A stretch of DNA of 44,056 bases from Desulfobacterales bacterium (GCA_028704555.1 JAQWFD010000035.1:1-44056); one strand, 5' to 3'; positions 7,805 through 17,373 are shown, numbered from the stretch's first letter. Numbers and translations: made by a program. The notes: generated from the letters alone by a model not told the origin.

Positions 7805-9175
7805 ATGAGTGAAAAAGAATCATCGGTCACTTTTTTAAGCAGAATATGGACTTTTTTCGCATCGATAAAGCTGACCGTCGTTGTTCTTCTGTCCCTGGCC
7901 GCTACATCCATCGTCGGTACGATTATTCCTCAAAATGAGAGTCCATCCGCATATTTCCAGGAATATGGCCCTGTTTTATACAAGGTATTTTCAGCGCTGG
8001 ATATTTTCAATATGTACCATTCGTGGTGGTTTCAGCTGCTGATGATTATATTGACCATGAATATCATTGTGTGTTCGATCAATCGGCTTTCCTCCACATG
8101 GAAGGTTCTGTTTGTAAAGGTCCCGCCGTTTAATGCTTCGAAATTCAGAGGTATTTCCGATAAAGAAGAATTTTCCGTTCATCGTTCACCTGATGAACTC
8201 AGAGCTATATATGAACCGTATATTTCCAGAAAATTTTCTTACTGTCGTGTTGAAGATCAGGAAAACGGATTTTGCATATTCGGTGAAAAAGGCCGTCTGG
8301 TCAGACTCGGGGTATATGTAGTCCATCTGAGTGTGGTCATGCTGCTGGTAGGCGGGCTGATCGGTTCTATCTTCGGGTTCGACGGGTTTGTCAATCTGCC
8401 GGAAGGCGAGACCGTTCAGGAAGTCCGACTCAAGGGAAGTCAGGAAGTCCGGCCGTTGGGTTTCAGACTGCGGTGTGATAAATTCAAGGTCAGTTTCTAT
8501 GATACCGGTTCACCGAAAGAATACCGCGCCACACTGTCTGTCATCGAAAACGCAAAGACCGTTTTAACCAAAGATGTCATTGTCAATGATCCGCTACGCT
8601 ATGGCGGTATAAGTTTTTATCAGTCCAGCTACGGCACATATGCCCCAAAGGAAGTCACATTAAATTTTACAAGTAACCAGACGGGCATGGGGTACAAGGA
8701 GAAGATGGTTATCGGTCAGAAGGTCGATATCCCGGAGGGAATGGGAACGTTTGTCTTGAATGGTTACAGAAAATCTTTTCTGTTCCGGGGCCGTGATCTG
8801 GGTGAAGCATTCGTCGGAACACTCAATCCGGATACGGCCAACGCGGTGCAGGTCGGGCTGCCGTTAAAATTCCCCAGTTTTGATAAAATGAGAAAAGGCG
8901 AAATCAGTGTTACGGTTTCGGATTATATCTCCAGATATTATACCGGCCTTCAGGTCGTTCGGGACCCGGGGGTTTTTCTGGTTTATTTGGGCTTTATTAC
9001 AATGATTATCGGTTGTTTTGTGACATTTTTCATGTCCCATCAGCGGATCTGTGTTGAGGTGTGCTCAGCCGGTCAGAAAAGTAAAGTGATGGTGGCTGGC
9101 ACATCCAATAAAAACAAACTGGGACTGAAAACCAAAATCAGTCAAATCGCACAGAAGCTGGCTGCCATGGTTTGA
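7805..9175 (+). CDS. resB: Cytochrome c biogenesis protein ResB/Ccs1
   Basis: A 456-residue membrane protein of the System II cytochrome c maturation pathway, which moves haem to the periplasmic side and attaches it to CxxCH motifs together with CcsA. Three N-terminal hydrophobic segments are seen: near residues 24-42 (VVVLLSLAATSIVGTIIPQN), near 72-92, and near 173-195 with a conserved-type histidine in VYVVHLSVVMLLVGG. A long periplasmic domain follows, with one final helix near 395-420. This is the expected ResB topology and length. The start ATG 7805 lies a few bases after AAGGA. It is the first gene of the resB-MCP-ccsA run; ResB and CcsA normally act as one synthase complex. Confidence 0.93.
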   Translation: MSEKESSVTFLSRIWTFFASIKLTVVVLLSLAATSIVGTIIPQNESPSAYFQEYGPVLYKVFSALDIFNMYHSWWFQLLMIILTMNIIVCSINRLSSTWKVLFVKVPPFNASKFRGISDKEEFSVHRSPDELRAIYEPYISRKFSYCRVEDQENGFCIFGEKGRLVRLGVYVVHLSVVMLLVGGLIGSIFGFDGFVNLPEGETVQEVRLKGSQEVRPLGFRLRCDKFKVSFYDTGSPKEYRATLSVIENAKTVLTKDVIVNDPLRYGGISFYQSSYGTYAPKEVTLNFTSNQTGMGYKEKMVIGQKVDIPEGMGTFVLNGYRKSFLFRGRDLGEAFVGTLNPDTANAVQVGLPLKFPSFDKMRKGEISVTVSDYISRYYTGLQVVRDPGVFLVYLGFITMIIGCFVTFFMSHQRICVEVCSAGQKSKVMVAGTSNKNKLGLKTKISQIAQKLAAMV

Positions 9176-9225
9176 ATGGGGCTGAATTGTATTCAACTTG
9201 TTGATGAAATCCGAAAGGAACGGAT

Positions 9226-10467
9226 ATGTTCAGGCAGTTTGGAATCAGATCTAAATTTTTGGTTGGGTTGGGGGCAATGTTGCTGATTGTTGCTATCTTG
9301 AGCGGTTCGAATATCTATTTTCTGCATAAGATTTCCAGCCAGCTCGAACTGATGCGGACATCTGATGCGAATTCGCTTTCCCAAACCGTTTCTTCTCTGT
9401 TGGACGTTACGTCGGTTGCCTTTTATCAGTCCGGTATTCTTTGCTGCATTGGGCTGATTGCGTTCGTGAGTCTGGGTCTGCTGTTTTCAAAAACGTTCTT
9501 CAATCCGTTGAGGGATGCCGTTGAGGGCTTCAGCCAAAGTGCCTGTCACCTGACAGGATCTTCAAATCAGCTGACGGAAGTCAGCAAGTCTCTGGCTGAA
9601 GGCGCATCGCTGCATGCCGCATCGATTGAAGCAACCTCTTCTTCTCTGGAAGAAATATCTTCCATGACCAAGCAAAATTCGGATAATGCCTGCCAGGCCG
9701 ACATTCTTATGAAAGAGGTCAATGGCGTGGTTCAGCAGGCAAACGATACAATGTCTGAGCTGACCCGGTCCATGAAAGATATTTCAGAAGCCAGTGAAGA
9801 GACGTCAAAAATTATTAAAACAATTGATGAAATTGCTTTTCAGACCAATCTGCTGGCGCTTAATGCTGCCGTAGAGGCGGCACGTGCCGGAGAAGCCGGT
9901 GCCGGATTTGCCGTGGTGGCGGATGAGGTTCGTAATCTTGCCATGAGAGCGGCGGGTGCTGCCCAGAATACATCCACTCTGATCGAGGGGACCGTCAAGA
10001 AAATTCAAAAGGGCTCATATCTTGTGACTAAAACCAATGAAGCCTTTTGCCGGGTGGCCGAAAGCGATGCCAAAGTGGGTGAACTCGTAGCCGAGATAGC
10101 GACTGCTTCAAAGGAGCAGGCGGACGGGATCGAACAGATCAACAAAGTCGTGGTCGAAATGGACAGAATTATCCAGCAGAACACGTCGGACGTCCAGGTT
10201 TCAGCGTCCGCCTCTGTGACGATGAAAGCGCACACAGGTGAGATTGAAGACATGGTGGCTAAGCTGGTTGCGCTGGTGAAAGGGAGTCTGGAGGAGGAAA
10301 TAGATCAGGATGTCAGGCCCGGGATGACGGGCCCGCGCGCTGCTGTTCAGCGTCTCGAAATGCAGAGAAAACCGGCAGAATCGACTAAACGACCGGCGCT
10401 TCCGAAAAAATCGACAAAACCTGAAGATATTATCCCGTTTGATGACGATGATTTCAAAGATTTTTGA
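9226..10467 (+). CDS. Methyl-accepting chemotaxis protein with very short extracytoplasmic loop
   Basis: The product is 413 residues. Helix 1 is near residues 12-33 and helix 2 near 70-88, leaving only about 36 residues outside the membrane, too small for a classical ligand-binding domain. No full HAMP domain is obvious. The cytoplasmic signalling hairpin is intact, with the near-invariant tip [18 protein letters not shown] and [17 protein letters not shown] (residues 200-238). The C-terminus has a basic, proline-containing linker and an acidic aromatic tail ending FDDDDFKDF, which might act as a tether for CheR/CheB-type enzymes by analogy (inference). The ribosome binding site is AAAGGAA. 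The gene sits 50 bases after resB and 30 bases before ccsA, so it is probably co-transcribed with cytochrome c maturation genes. Confidence 0.95.
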   Translation: MFRQFGIRSKFLVGLGAMLLIVAILSGSNIYFLHKISSQLELMRTSDANSLSQTVSSLLDVTSVAFYQSGILCCIGLIAFVSLGLLFSKTFFNPLRDAVEGFSQSACHLTGSSNQLTEVSKSLAEGASLHAASIEATSSSLEEISSMTKQNSDNACQADILMKEVNGVVQQANDTMSELTRSMKDISEASEETSKIIKTIDEIAFQTNLLALNAAVEAARAGEAGAGFAVVADEVRNLAMRAAGAAQNTSTLIEGTVKKIQKGSYLVTKTNEAFCRVAESDAKVGELVAEIATASKEQADGIEQINKVVVEMDRIIQQNTSDVQVSASASVTMKAHTGEIEDMVAKLVALVKGSLEEEIDQDVRPGMTGPRAAVQRLEMQRKPAESTKRPALPKKSTKPEDIIPFDDDDFKDF

Positions 10468-10497
10468 TATGGATATCATCAAAGGTAAGGATTCATT

Positions 10498-11337
10498 ATG
10501 AACAGTTCGCATGTATTGTCGCTTGTTACGTTTACATATGCCTTTTCCGCAATTTTTTATATAGTGGCCTGGATTTTCAGAAAATCCGTCGCAGGTAAAC
10601 TGGCCTCACTGATTGCATGGGTCGCCGTGGTCGGGAATTTTTTCGGGTTGATATTGCGCTGGATCGAGTCCTACCAGCTGGGCTATGGCCACGCACCGCT
10701 TTCCAATTTATATGAATCCCTTGTCTTTTTTGCCTGTATGATCGGCGCCATATACCTGGTACTTGAATGGAAATATAAAAACAGGGTTGTTGGCGCATTT
10801 GCCGCGCCGCTGGCATTTCTGGCAATGGCCTATGCCTCTCTGGCCCCAAATATCAACGACCGGATTCAGCCCCTGGTGCCTGCGTTAAAAAGCAACTGGC
10901 TCATTGCCCATGTATTTGCCTGCTTTCTCGGATATGCCGCGTTTGCCATTGCCTTTGGCGTCAGTATCATGTTTCTGATTAAGGGCAGACAATCCGATAA
11001 ATCGGGGCGTCTGATCTCCCATCTGCCGGATACCAATATTCTGGATGAATTGACCTACCAGATGATCATGTTCGGTTTTCTGTTTTTGTCGATCGGGATC
11101 ATTACCGGTTCCGTATGGGCCAATTCCGCATGGGGTACATATTGGTCATGGGACCCTAAAGAGACCTGGTCATTGATCACCTGGTTTATTTACGCCACCC
11201 TGCTGCACGCCCGATTGATGAGAGGATGGCATGGCAAACGGATTGCCTGGCTTTCCATCTTTGGATTTATGGCCGTGCTGTTTACCTATTTCGGAGTTAA
11301 TCTGCTGCCGGGTCTCCACAGTTACGGGCAGTTTTAG
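10498..11337 (+). CDS. ccsA: Cytochrome c biogenesis protein CcsA/ResC (WWD haem-handling protein)
   Basis: A 279-residue polytopic membrane protein with about eight helices. The WWD signature of the haem-handling family is present (WGTYWSWDPKETWSLITW). Candidate haem-ligand histidines lie in LIAHVFACFLGY, ATLLHARLMRGW and near the C-terminus in GLHSYGQF. With ResB it forms the System II synthase. AAGGA precedes ATG 10498. It is called CcsB or ResC in some annotations of this family. The nearby QrcA, with several CxxCH sites, is a plausible client. Confidence 0.93.
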   Translation: MNSSHVLSLVTFTYAFSAIFYIVAWIFRKSVAGKLASLIAWVAVVGNFFGLILRWIESYQLGYGHAPLSNLYESLVFFACMIGAIYLVLEWKYKNRVVGAFAAPLAFLAMAYASLAPNINDRIQPLVPALKSNWLIAHVFACFLGYAAFAIAFGVSIMFLIKGRQSDKSGRLISHLPDTNILDELTYQMIMFGFLFLSIGIITGSVWANSAWGTYWSWDPKETWSLITWFIYATLLHARLMRGWHGKRIAWLSIFGFMAVLFTYFGVNLLPGLHSYGQF

Positions 11338-11403
11338 GCAGCTTCCGGTCATGAAATTTTTTTTCAACCGATGAAAACGCGTTCGTATCTGTTTGATATG
11401 GGG

Positions 11404-11440
11404 CCGGCGGAATTTTATGGGTTTCGCCGGTTTTCTGTTT
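11404..11440 (+). terminator. Probable rho-independent terminator after ccsA
   Basis: CCGGCG (11404-11409) pairs with CGCCGG (11425-11430), extended by imperfect A/T pairs, and is followed by TTTTCTGTTT. It lies 67 bases after the ccsA stop codon. The T run is interrupted, so strength is uncertain. Confidence 0.5.
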
Positions 11441-11990
11441 CCAGCGCCCCGGGGCCGCTTTAAAGAAAACTTTTCATTTGTTTCAAAGATAAGTGCCTGA
11501 GGCAGTAAACCGATATCCATCCGCCAGCCACCTGTATAATCATTGCCCACCCGCCCGTTCCGCACAAAGTGCGCACAACCGGTTTGAATCATTTTGGTCC
11601 CAGCCTTGTTATCGGAAGGAAGTCGTCGAAATATTTTCAGACTACAATCGGATGCCATCCGGAAATGTTTGTTTTTTTGCCAAATTTTGCGTTTGTCCTG
11701 CTGGAATGCGGAGTTCATTTTTCTGGATCGCGTTTCCTGTGCCGGAACCCATACCGGGCCGCTTACGGATGTTGACTCAGTCGGTCCGAAATTAGAATTG
11801 TCCGTCTTGAACAAAACTTTTCCGTCTGGCAGTGAGTTGAGTTCCAGACTGGAGAATTTGGTTTATTTTGAATCAGATAGTAGTAATGCTGCATTTGATG
11901 CAGCATTTTTTTACCCACGACAATTAAAATTTTATGAATATTGAATCCGGTGGTGTGCGGGTTAAGATCATCGTTGGGTTAGAATTTTCA
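11441..11990. other. Long non-coding stretch between ccsA and the qrc promoter
   Basis: Several reading frames cross this region but none has a plausible start, family resemblance or ribosome binding site. The strongest object in it is the terminator hairpin at 11885-11912. A small RNA ending there is possible but no promoter for it was identified. Confidence 0.4.
11885..11912 (+). terminator. Strong rho-independent terminator with no obvious gene upstream
   Basis: A perfect 10-bp stem, AATGCTGCAT and ATGCAGCATT around a TTG loop, runs directly into seven T residues. It lies about 550 bases after ccsA and about 100 bases before the presumed qrc promoter. It may insulate qrc from upstream transcription or end a small RNA. 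Confidence 0.8.
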
Positions 11991-12019
11991 TTGACAAAAA
12001 TGTAATCACAATGTACTGA
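11991..12019 (+). promoter_or_regulatory. Candidate sigma-70 promoter for qrc
   Basis: A perfect TTGACA at 11991-11996 is followed after 17 bases by TACTGA at 12014-12019. The -10 match is modest but spacing is ideal and the region is A+T rich. The 5' untranslated leader to qrcA would be about 245 bases. Confidence 0.45.
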
Positions 12020-12269
12020 AACATCTATTGCTGAAAAAATTTGAACTTCTCATCAGAACAGTTATACGACATATAATAAGGTGGAAAAAAAACAAAAAAA
12101 ATATATCTTTCTCCAGAGAACCGGGAAAGTATATTTAAGTTTTGTTTTTTGATTTATTGGATTGGGTAACGGTTTGTTAACTATTGGTTATCGATGAAAT
12201 GTGAAGTCGACCAATAACAGGCTCACCAATTTTAAAAGTAAATTGGAGGAAAAACAAAAGGGGTCAATC

Positions 12270-12884
12270 ATGGATGAAAAAAAGCAGGGAGGCAAGTCCA
12301 GCGGAGTAATTTTCCTGTCTTTTGTTCTCGGGTTAGCGGCCAGTCTTTTTGTGGGATGGGTTATTTTTCCAGGATTGCTTTACTCAAAGAAAAAGCAGCC
12401 GATTGATTTTGATCACGCCCTTCACGTAAATTCAGTGGATTCAGGTTGTGAGAGCTGTCATTTCTTCCGAGAAGATGGAAGTTTTTCCGGAGTACCGAAG
12501 ATCGCGCAATGTGTTGACTGCCATGAAGAAGTTCAGGGAGAAAATCCCGAAGAGACGAAATTTGTGGAGGAATATGTTGCTCAGGGGAAGGAAGTCCCCT
12601 GGCTGGTATATTCCAGGCAGCCGGATTGCGTATTCTTTTCCCATGCCGCACATGTCAAAACGGCGGAAATGGAATGTGCAACATGTCACGGAGCCATTGG
12701 AGAATCGACAAATTCCAGGGTATATCAAGAAAATCGCATCACGGGATACAGTCGTGACATCTGGGGAAAAAATATTTCGGGATTTAACAAAAATACCTGG
12801 GACAGTATGAAAATGGATGATTGTGCCGGCTGCCATGAGCAGACGCCCGGCCGAAAAGATGCCTGTTTTGTATGCCACAAGTAA
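12270..12884 (+). CDS. qrcA: Menaquinone reductase multihaem cytochrome c subunit QrcA
   Basis: The product is 204 residues. ATG 12270 has AGGGG eight bases upstream and gives a short hydrophilic N-terminus, then one hydrophobic segment (about residues 12-35) that anchors the protein facing the periplasm. I count five CxxCH haem-binding motifs: CESCH, CVDCH, CATCH, CAGCH and CFVCH, the last at the C-terminus. Distal-ligand-type histidines occur in DFDHALHV and FFSHAAHV. In the Qrc complex of Desulfovibrio this subunit accepts electrons from periplasmic type I cytochrome c3 and is described as hexahaem. It is followed 76 bases later by qrcB, and the order qrcABCD matches the known operon. Confidence 0.9.
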   Translation: MDEKKQGGKSSGVIFLSFVLGLAASLFVGWVIFPGLLYSKKKQPIDFDHALHVNSVDSGCESCHFFREDGSFSGVPKIAQCVDCHEEVQGENPEETKFVEEYVAQGKEVPWLVYSRQPDCVFFSHAAHVKTAEMECATCHGAIGESTNSRVYQENRITGYSRDIWGKNISGFNKNTWDSMKMDDCAGCHEQTPGRKDACFVCHK

Positions 12885-12960
12885 CGGAAGACATCTTTAA
12901 CTGATCCATTATTAATTTGCTGACAATCTTGGCATTTATTCGAGTTAAGGGGTAGAATCT

Positions 12961-15243
12961 ATGAAAATAGACAGAAGAAGTTTTTTGTCATTAGTAGCTG
13001 GCGGTGCCGCGGGTACCGCTCTTTCCCCATTGCCCTGGAAGCTGACGGATGATATCTCTATTTGGTCTCAAAACTGGTCGTGGACACCTGTGCCTGAGGA
13101 CGGAGAGGCCGAATACGTCAGTTCGGTTTGTACTTTATGTCCCGGCGGATGCGGAATCACAGCACGCAGGATCAAAGACAGGGTGGTTAAAATTGAAGGG
13201 TTGAAGGGTTGTCCCGTCAATGACGGGGGAATATGTATTCTCGGTTTGTCCGGGACTCAGTTGCTGTATGGGCCTACCCGGATTCCGTCACCGATGAAGC
13301 GGACCGGAAACCGGGGCGATGGCCAATGGGAAAAAATATCATGGGATGAGGCCGTATCCACGGTTGTGGAAAAATTAGCTTCGCTGCGTTCAGGCGGTCA
13401 ACCGCAGAAGGCCGGCTGTATTCTGGGCTCAGAGCAGGGAACCCTGCCGAGTCTTTTCGATCGGTTTATGACCGCTTACGGCTCACCCAATGTCATGAGT
13501 CCGGCTTCTTCCCGAACATCTTATGAAATGGCGATGCAGCTGATGCAGGGCGGGAAGCCGACCGCCGGATATGATTTTGAACATTCCGATTTTATTCTGA
13601 GTTTCGGAAGCGGCATCATTGATGGCTGGGGATCGCCCGTCAGGATGTTTCAATCCAACAGCGATTGGAAAACACGCAAGGTCAAGGTGGTCCAGATTGA
13701 ACCGCGTCTTTCCAATACGGCCGCAAAATCCGACAAGTGGATTCCCGTAAATCCCGGAACTGAATGCGTTCTCGCTCTGGGAATGGCATACGTCATCATC
13801 AAGGAGGGGATCTACAATCAGAAATTTATCGATAATTTTGCCTATGGATTTTTTGATTGGACAGACGAAAAAGGCGAAAATCATCACAAGGGGTTCAAGG
13901 AACTGGTCCTCGGCAATTATTCTCCGGATCAGGTTTCAAAAATAACCGGCGTTTCTCAGTCGACGATTGCCCATCTGGCAAGAAGTTTTGCATTCGCATC
14001 CAAACCGGTGGCCATCTGCGGACGCGGTCAGGGTCATACGCCCGTCAGCCTTCATGAAGCCATGGCTGTTCACGCGCTCAATGCCCTGGTGGGCAATATC
14101 AATCAGAAAGGTGGCATATGGGCGGTTCCGGCCCCTGATTATATCCGGTGGCCGGAAGTGAAGTTAGATGAGGCCGCCCGAAAAGGGTTGACAGCATCCA
14201 GGATCGATGGGGCGGGATCGGATAAATATCCGCTTGTAAAATCCCTGTTGAACCGGCTGCCCGGAGCGATTGCATCCGGCAGTCAATCATTGGAGCTGTT
14301 GTTTGTGTCCGGAGTCAATCCCTTATACGAGATGCGCGACACCCATGCCGTAAAATCGGCGTTTGAGAAAATCCCGTTTGTGGTCAGTTTTTCATCCTAC
14401 ATGGATGAAACCGCGGCAAATGCAGATCTGATTCTTCCCAGTCATGTGTATCTTGAGCGATATGAAGATGTCCCGTCACCCGTCGGATTTAACAGGCCCT
14501 TTATCGGTTTGACAAAACCGGTCATAGAACCCCTGTATGATACCCGGCATGTGGGAGATGTGATACTGCTTATGGCAAAAGCCCTTGGGGGAAGTGTCGC
14601 GGAGGCGTTCCCGTGGGACAGCTATGAGGTCTGCCTGCGGGAAACCCTGGGAGATAAATGGGACGCACTGGTTGAAAACGGGTTCTGGATTGACGAGGGG
14701 TATGTCCCGGAATCGCTCGATAAGGCCTTTGAGACAAAGTCGACAAAATTTGAATTTTTCGTCTCCAGATTATCTGAAACCTTGCGCAAGGATGAGCAGG
14801 CACTGCCCCATTATATGGCGATTGAAAGCGAGGGCGATGTCGAATCTTATCCGCTGGTGCTGATTCCCTACGATACAACACGCCTTTCGAATGGTTACAT
14901 CGGGAATCCACCGTTTATGACCAAAACGCTCGATGATACCATCCTCAAGGGAAATGACGGGTTCATTGAGATCAATCCGAAAACGGCAAAAACGCTTGGA
15001 TGGGTTGAAGGAGCGTTTGCAACGGTGACGACTCCCAAGGGAGAGGCAAGGGTTAAAGTCCATCTGTTTGAGGGCCTGATGCCCGGCATCATTGCAATGC
15101 CCACCGGATTGGGTCATACGGCCTATGATAGTTATTTGGCTGGAAAAGGGTTCAATGTGAATGAGCTTATCGGTCCCGTGGAAGATCCGGCGTCCGGTCT
15201 TGATGCAGCCTGGGGAATTAGGGCAAAACTGGCCAAAGCTTAA
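12961..15243 (+). CDS. qrcB: Menaquinone reductase molybdopterin-oxidoreductase-like subunit QrcB
   Basis: The product is 760 residues of the CISM/DMSO reductase superfamily. A twin-arginine signal lies at the N-terminus (DRRSFLSLVAGG, R5-R6), so the protein is exported folded. The N-terminal 4Fe-4S motif is intact: C57, C60, C64 and C92, in CTLCPGGC and GGIC. Further on are the molybdopterin-binding folds, for example SFGSGIIDGWGSP and FVSGVNPLYEM, with the typical C-terminal dinucleotide-binding end. In studied Qrc complexes this subunit carries no molybdenum and serves electron transfer or structure; that is literature knowledge, not something the sequence alone shows. AAGGGG precedes ATG 12961. 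Confidence 0.92.
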   Translation: MKIDRRSFLSLVAGGAAGTALSPLPWKLTDDISIWSQNWSWTPVPEDGEAEYVSSVCTLCPGGCGITARRIKDRVVKIEGLKGCPVNDGGICILGLSGTQLLYGPTRIPSPMKRTGNRGDGQWEKISWDEAVSTVVEKLASLRSGGQPQKAGCILGSEQGTLPSLFDRFMTAYGSPNVMSPASSRTSYEMAMQLMQGGKPTAGYDFEHSDFILSFGSGIIDGWGSPVRMFQSNSDWKTRKVKVVQIEPRLSNTAAKSDKWIPVNPGTECVLALGMAYVIIKEGIYNQKFIDNFAYGFFDWTDEKGENHHKGFKELVLGNYSPDQVSKITGVSQSTIAHLARSFAFASKPVAICGRGQGHTPVSLHEAMAVHALNALVGNINQKGGIWAVPAPDYIRWPEVKLDEAARKGLTASRIDGAGSDKYPLVKSLLNRLPGAIASGSQSLELLFVSGVNPLYEMRDTHAVKSAFEKIPFVVSFSSYMDETAANADLILPSHVYLERYEDVPSPVGFNRPFIGLTKPVIEPLYDTRHVGDVILLMAKALGGSVAEAFPWDSYEVCLRETLGDKWDALVENGFWIDEGYVPESLDKAFETKSTKFEFFVSRLSETLRKDEQALPHYMAIESEGDVESYPLVLIPYDTTRLSNGYIGNPPFMTKTLDDTILKGNDGFIEINPKTAKTLGWVEGAFATVTTPKGEARVKVHLFEGLMPGIIAMPTGLGHTAYDSYLAGKGFNVNELIGPVEDPASGLDAAWGIRAKLAKA

Positions 15244-15261
15244 TAAATAAGTGAGGTTCTG

Positions 15262-16071
15262 ATGAAAAAAGAACACGATGAAAACGCTAAAAAATATGGG
15301 ATGGTCATAGACCTGGATAAGTGTACGGGGTGCGGAGCCTGCATGGTCGCCTGTATGGCCGAAAATAATGTGCCATTCAAGGAGGATGAAACTGACAGGC
15401 TCAAAAGCATCACATGGATGCGGGTTTACAAAATAACCAATGGAAAATCGTATCCCGATACTGAAATATGCTATATTCCAAGGCCTTGCATGCATTGTGA
15501 GGGAACGGGCCATGGGGCTCCCTGTACGTCGGTGTGCCCGGCAACCGCTACCGACTACAGCCATGAAACCGGGATCGTCAGCCAGATCTATACGCGATGT
15601 TTTGGATGTCGGTACTGCATGGCAGCCTGTCCGTATCATGCACGATATTTTAACTGGTGGGATCCGGTATGGCCCGAAGGAATGGAACGATATCTGAGTC
15701 CGAATGTATCGCCCCGGATGCGGGGCGTGGTGGAAAAATGCAGCTTTTGCTTTCATCGGTATCAGCTGGCCAAGGACAAAGCCTTAACCGAAGGCCGTAA
15801 GGAACTCGAAGAACACGAATATCAGACAGCCTGTACGCAGGCATGTCCGGCCGGTGCGATTACATTCGGGGATTTAAATAATCCCGAGCATGCGGTTCAC
15901 CAGATGGTTCAGCCTGACAGCCATCATGGTGGACGCCCGAAAAACCCTAATGCTTTCCGGCTTCTTGAAAGATTGCAGACAAATCCGAAGGTCTATTATC
16001 TGACCAGCCGTAAGTGGGTGAAACAACAGGGCGATAATTACCTTGAAAAAGAACTCAAGACGATGCGTTAA
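15262..16071 (+). CDS. qrcC: Menaquinone reductase iron-sulfur subunit QrcC
   Basis: A 269-residue periplasm-side Fe-S protein with four cysteine clusters in the layout of CISM electron-transfer subunits: KCTGCGACMVAC near residue 21, RPCMHC...CTSVCP, RCFGCRYCMAACPYHARYF, and KCSFCFHRY...CTQACPAGAITF. It has no signal peptide, so it is probably carried out with QrcB through the Tat system. It passes electrons between the cytochrome subunit and the membrane subunit QrcD. It starts 18 bases after qrcB. Confidence 0.92.
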   Translation: MKKEHDENAKKYGMVIDLDKCTGCGACMVACMAENNVPFKEDETDRLKSITWMRVYKITNGKSYPDTEICYIPRPCMHCEGTGHGAPCTSVCPATATDYSHETGIVSQIYTRCFGCRYCMAACPYHARYFNWWDPVWPEGMERYLSPNVSPRMRGVVEKCSFCFHRYQLAKDKALTEGRKELEEHEYQTACTQACPAGAITFGDLNNPEHAVHQMVQPDSHHGGRPKNPNAFRLLERLQTNPKVYYLTSRKWVKQQGDNYLEKELKTMR

Positions 16072-16140
16072 CATTGGTTGCTTTTTTTCCGGAGTACTTG
16101 ACGATTACAAGCAACTGCAGACATTGAGGAGTCATAACGT

Positions 16141-17373
16141 ATGGATTCTGAATTAATACCCAAAGGCGTTAAACGCTGTTCTCTGGGAACATTTGCCTTT
16201 TGGATCGTTGTGGTCGGCATTGTATTGCTGTGGGGTGTGTATGCCATGTTTCTGTGCTGGTTCAAGGGACTTAACCAGACTAACATGAATGATTATTACG
16301 GGTTTGCGTTGTGGATCTGGGCGGATCTGGCTGTTATCGCGCTGGGGGGTGGTGCGTTTTTCACCGGATTCCTGAGGTATATTGTCGGGAAGGATGAGTT
16401 GAAAAACATCATCAACTACGCGGTTGTCATCGGTTTTATCTGCTACAGCTCCGCATTGTTGATTCTGGCGATAGACGTTGGACAGCCACTGAGATCCTGG
16501 TTCATTTTCTGGCATGCCAATGTTCACTCCATGCTGACCGAAGTGGCATTCTGCCTGTCATGTTATTTTACCATTCTGACGATTGAATATTTGCCGCTGA
16601 TTCTTGAAAATAGAAAAATTGATGAGGTTCCGTTTTTTCATAATCTGGGGCACAACATGCATGAGATTATGGCGGTGTTCGCCGCAACCGGCGCGTTTCT
16701 GTCATTTTTCCATCAGGGATCTCTCGGCGGCGTTGCCGGTGTGCTGTTCGGCCGGCCGTTTGCCTACAGAGAAGGTATTCTGATCTGGCCGTGGACATTC
16801 TTTCTGTTTACCTGGTCAGCAGCGGCCTACGGGCCATCTTTTACCATGCTGATCACAAAAATAACCGAATGGATAACCGGCAAGAAACTGGTCAAGCAGA
16901 ATGTCTATGAGTTGCTGGGTAAAATTTCCGGATGGATGATCGGCACCTATATCGTTGCCAAGATCATTGATACCCTTTACTGGGCGTTTGTTACCGCACC
17001 GGCCAGGGGCTTTACATTCAAGGAATTTTATTCCAATAATCCTGAGTATGGGCTGTGGATTTTATTTGTCGAACTGGTCCTTGGCGGGATTATTCCGGCC
17101 GCTATCCTGCTGACGGAAAAAGGCCGCAAGAATTCATTTCTGTTTTTTATCGCCATTTTGCTTGGGGTTATCGGTGTCAGTTTTAACCGATGGGTCATGG
17201 TGCTGCAGGTTATGGCGGTACCGACCTTGCCCTGGGAGTCGTGGCAATTGTATGCGCCCAGCTGGCAGGAATATGCCACCACGATATTGCCGGTGGCTTA
17301 CGGCATTATCCTGATTATGTTGTCGTTCCGCTATTTGCCGATATTTCCTCAGGAAAAGGAATTGAATCGATAG
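16141..17373 (+). CDS. qrcD: Menaquinone reductase integral membrane subunit QrcD (NrfD family)
   Basis: The product is 410 residues with about ten hydrophobic helices, the NrfD/PsrC-type quinone-reacting membrane subunit. Recognisable parts include ALWIWADLAVIALGGGAFF and the charged loop before IINYAVVIGFICYSSALL. GAGGAG lies ten bases before ATG 16141. In the Qrc complex this subunit binds menaquinone near the periplasmic side and completes electron flow from cytochrome c3. The next gene begins 31 bases later. Confidence 0.92.
   Translation: MDSELIPKGVKRCSLGTFAFWIVVVGIVLLWGVYAMFLCWFKGLNQTNMNDYYGFALWIWADLAVIALGGGAFFTGFLRYIVGKDELKNIINYAVVIGFICYSSALLILAIDVGQPLRSWFIFWHANVHSMLTEVAFCLSCYFTILTIEYLPLILENRKIDEVPFFHNLGHNMHEIMAVFAATGAFLSFFHQGSLGGVAGVLFGRPFAYREGILIWPWTFFLFTWSAAAYGPSFTMLITKITEWITGKKLVKQNVYELLGKISGWMIGTYIVAKIIDTLYWAFVTAPARGFTFKEFYSNNPEYGLWILFVELVLGGIIPAAILLTEKGRKNSFLFFIAILLGVIGVSFNRWVMVLQVMAVPTLPWESWQLYAPSWQEYATTILPVAYGIILIMLSFRYLPIFPQEKELNR

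Noticed and set aside
11170..11814. A 214-residue minus-strand reading frame overlapping ccsA
   Set aside because: It overlaps the real ccsA end on the opposite strand, has no ribosome binding site and its composition (R, K, Q, H rich) is that of an antisense frame.
14770..15756. A 328-residue minus-strand frame across qrcB and qrcC
   Set aside because: It is antisense to two well-identified genes and carries the usual mirror-image composition.
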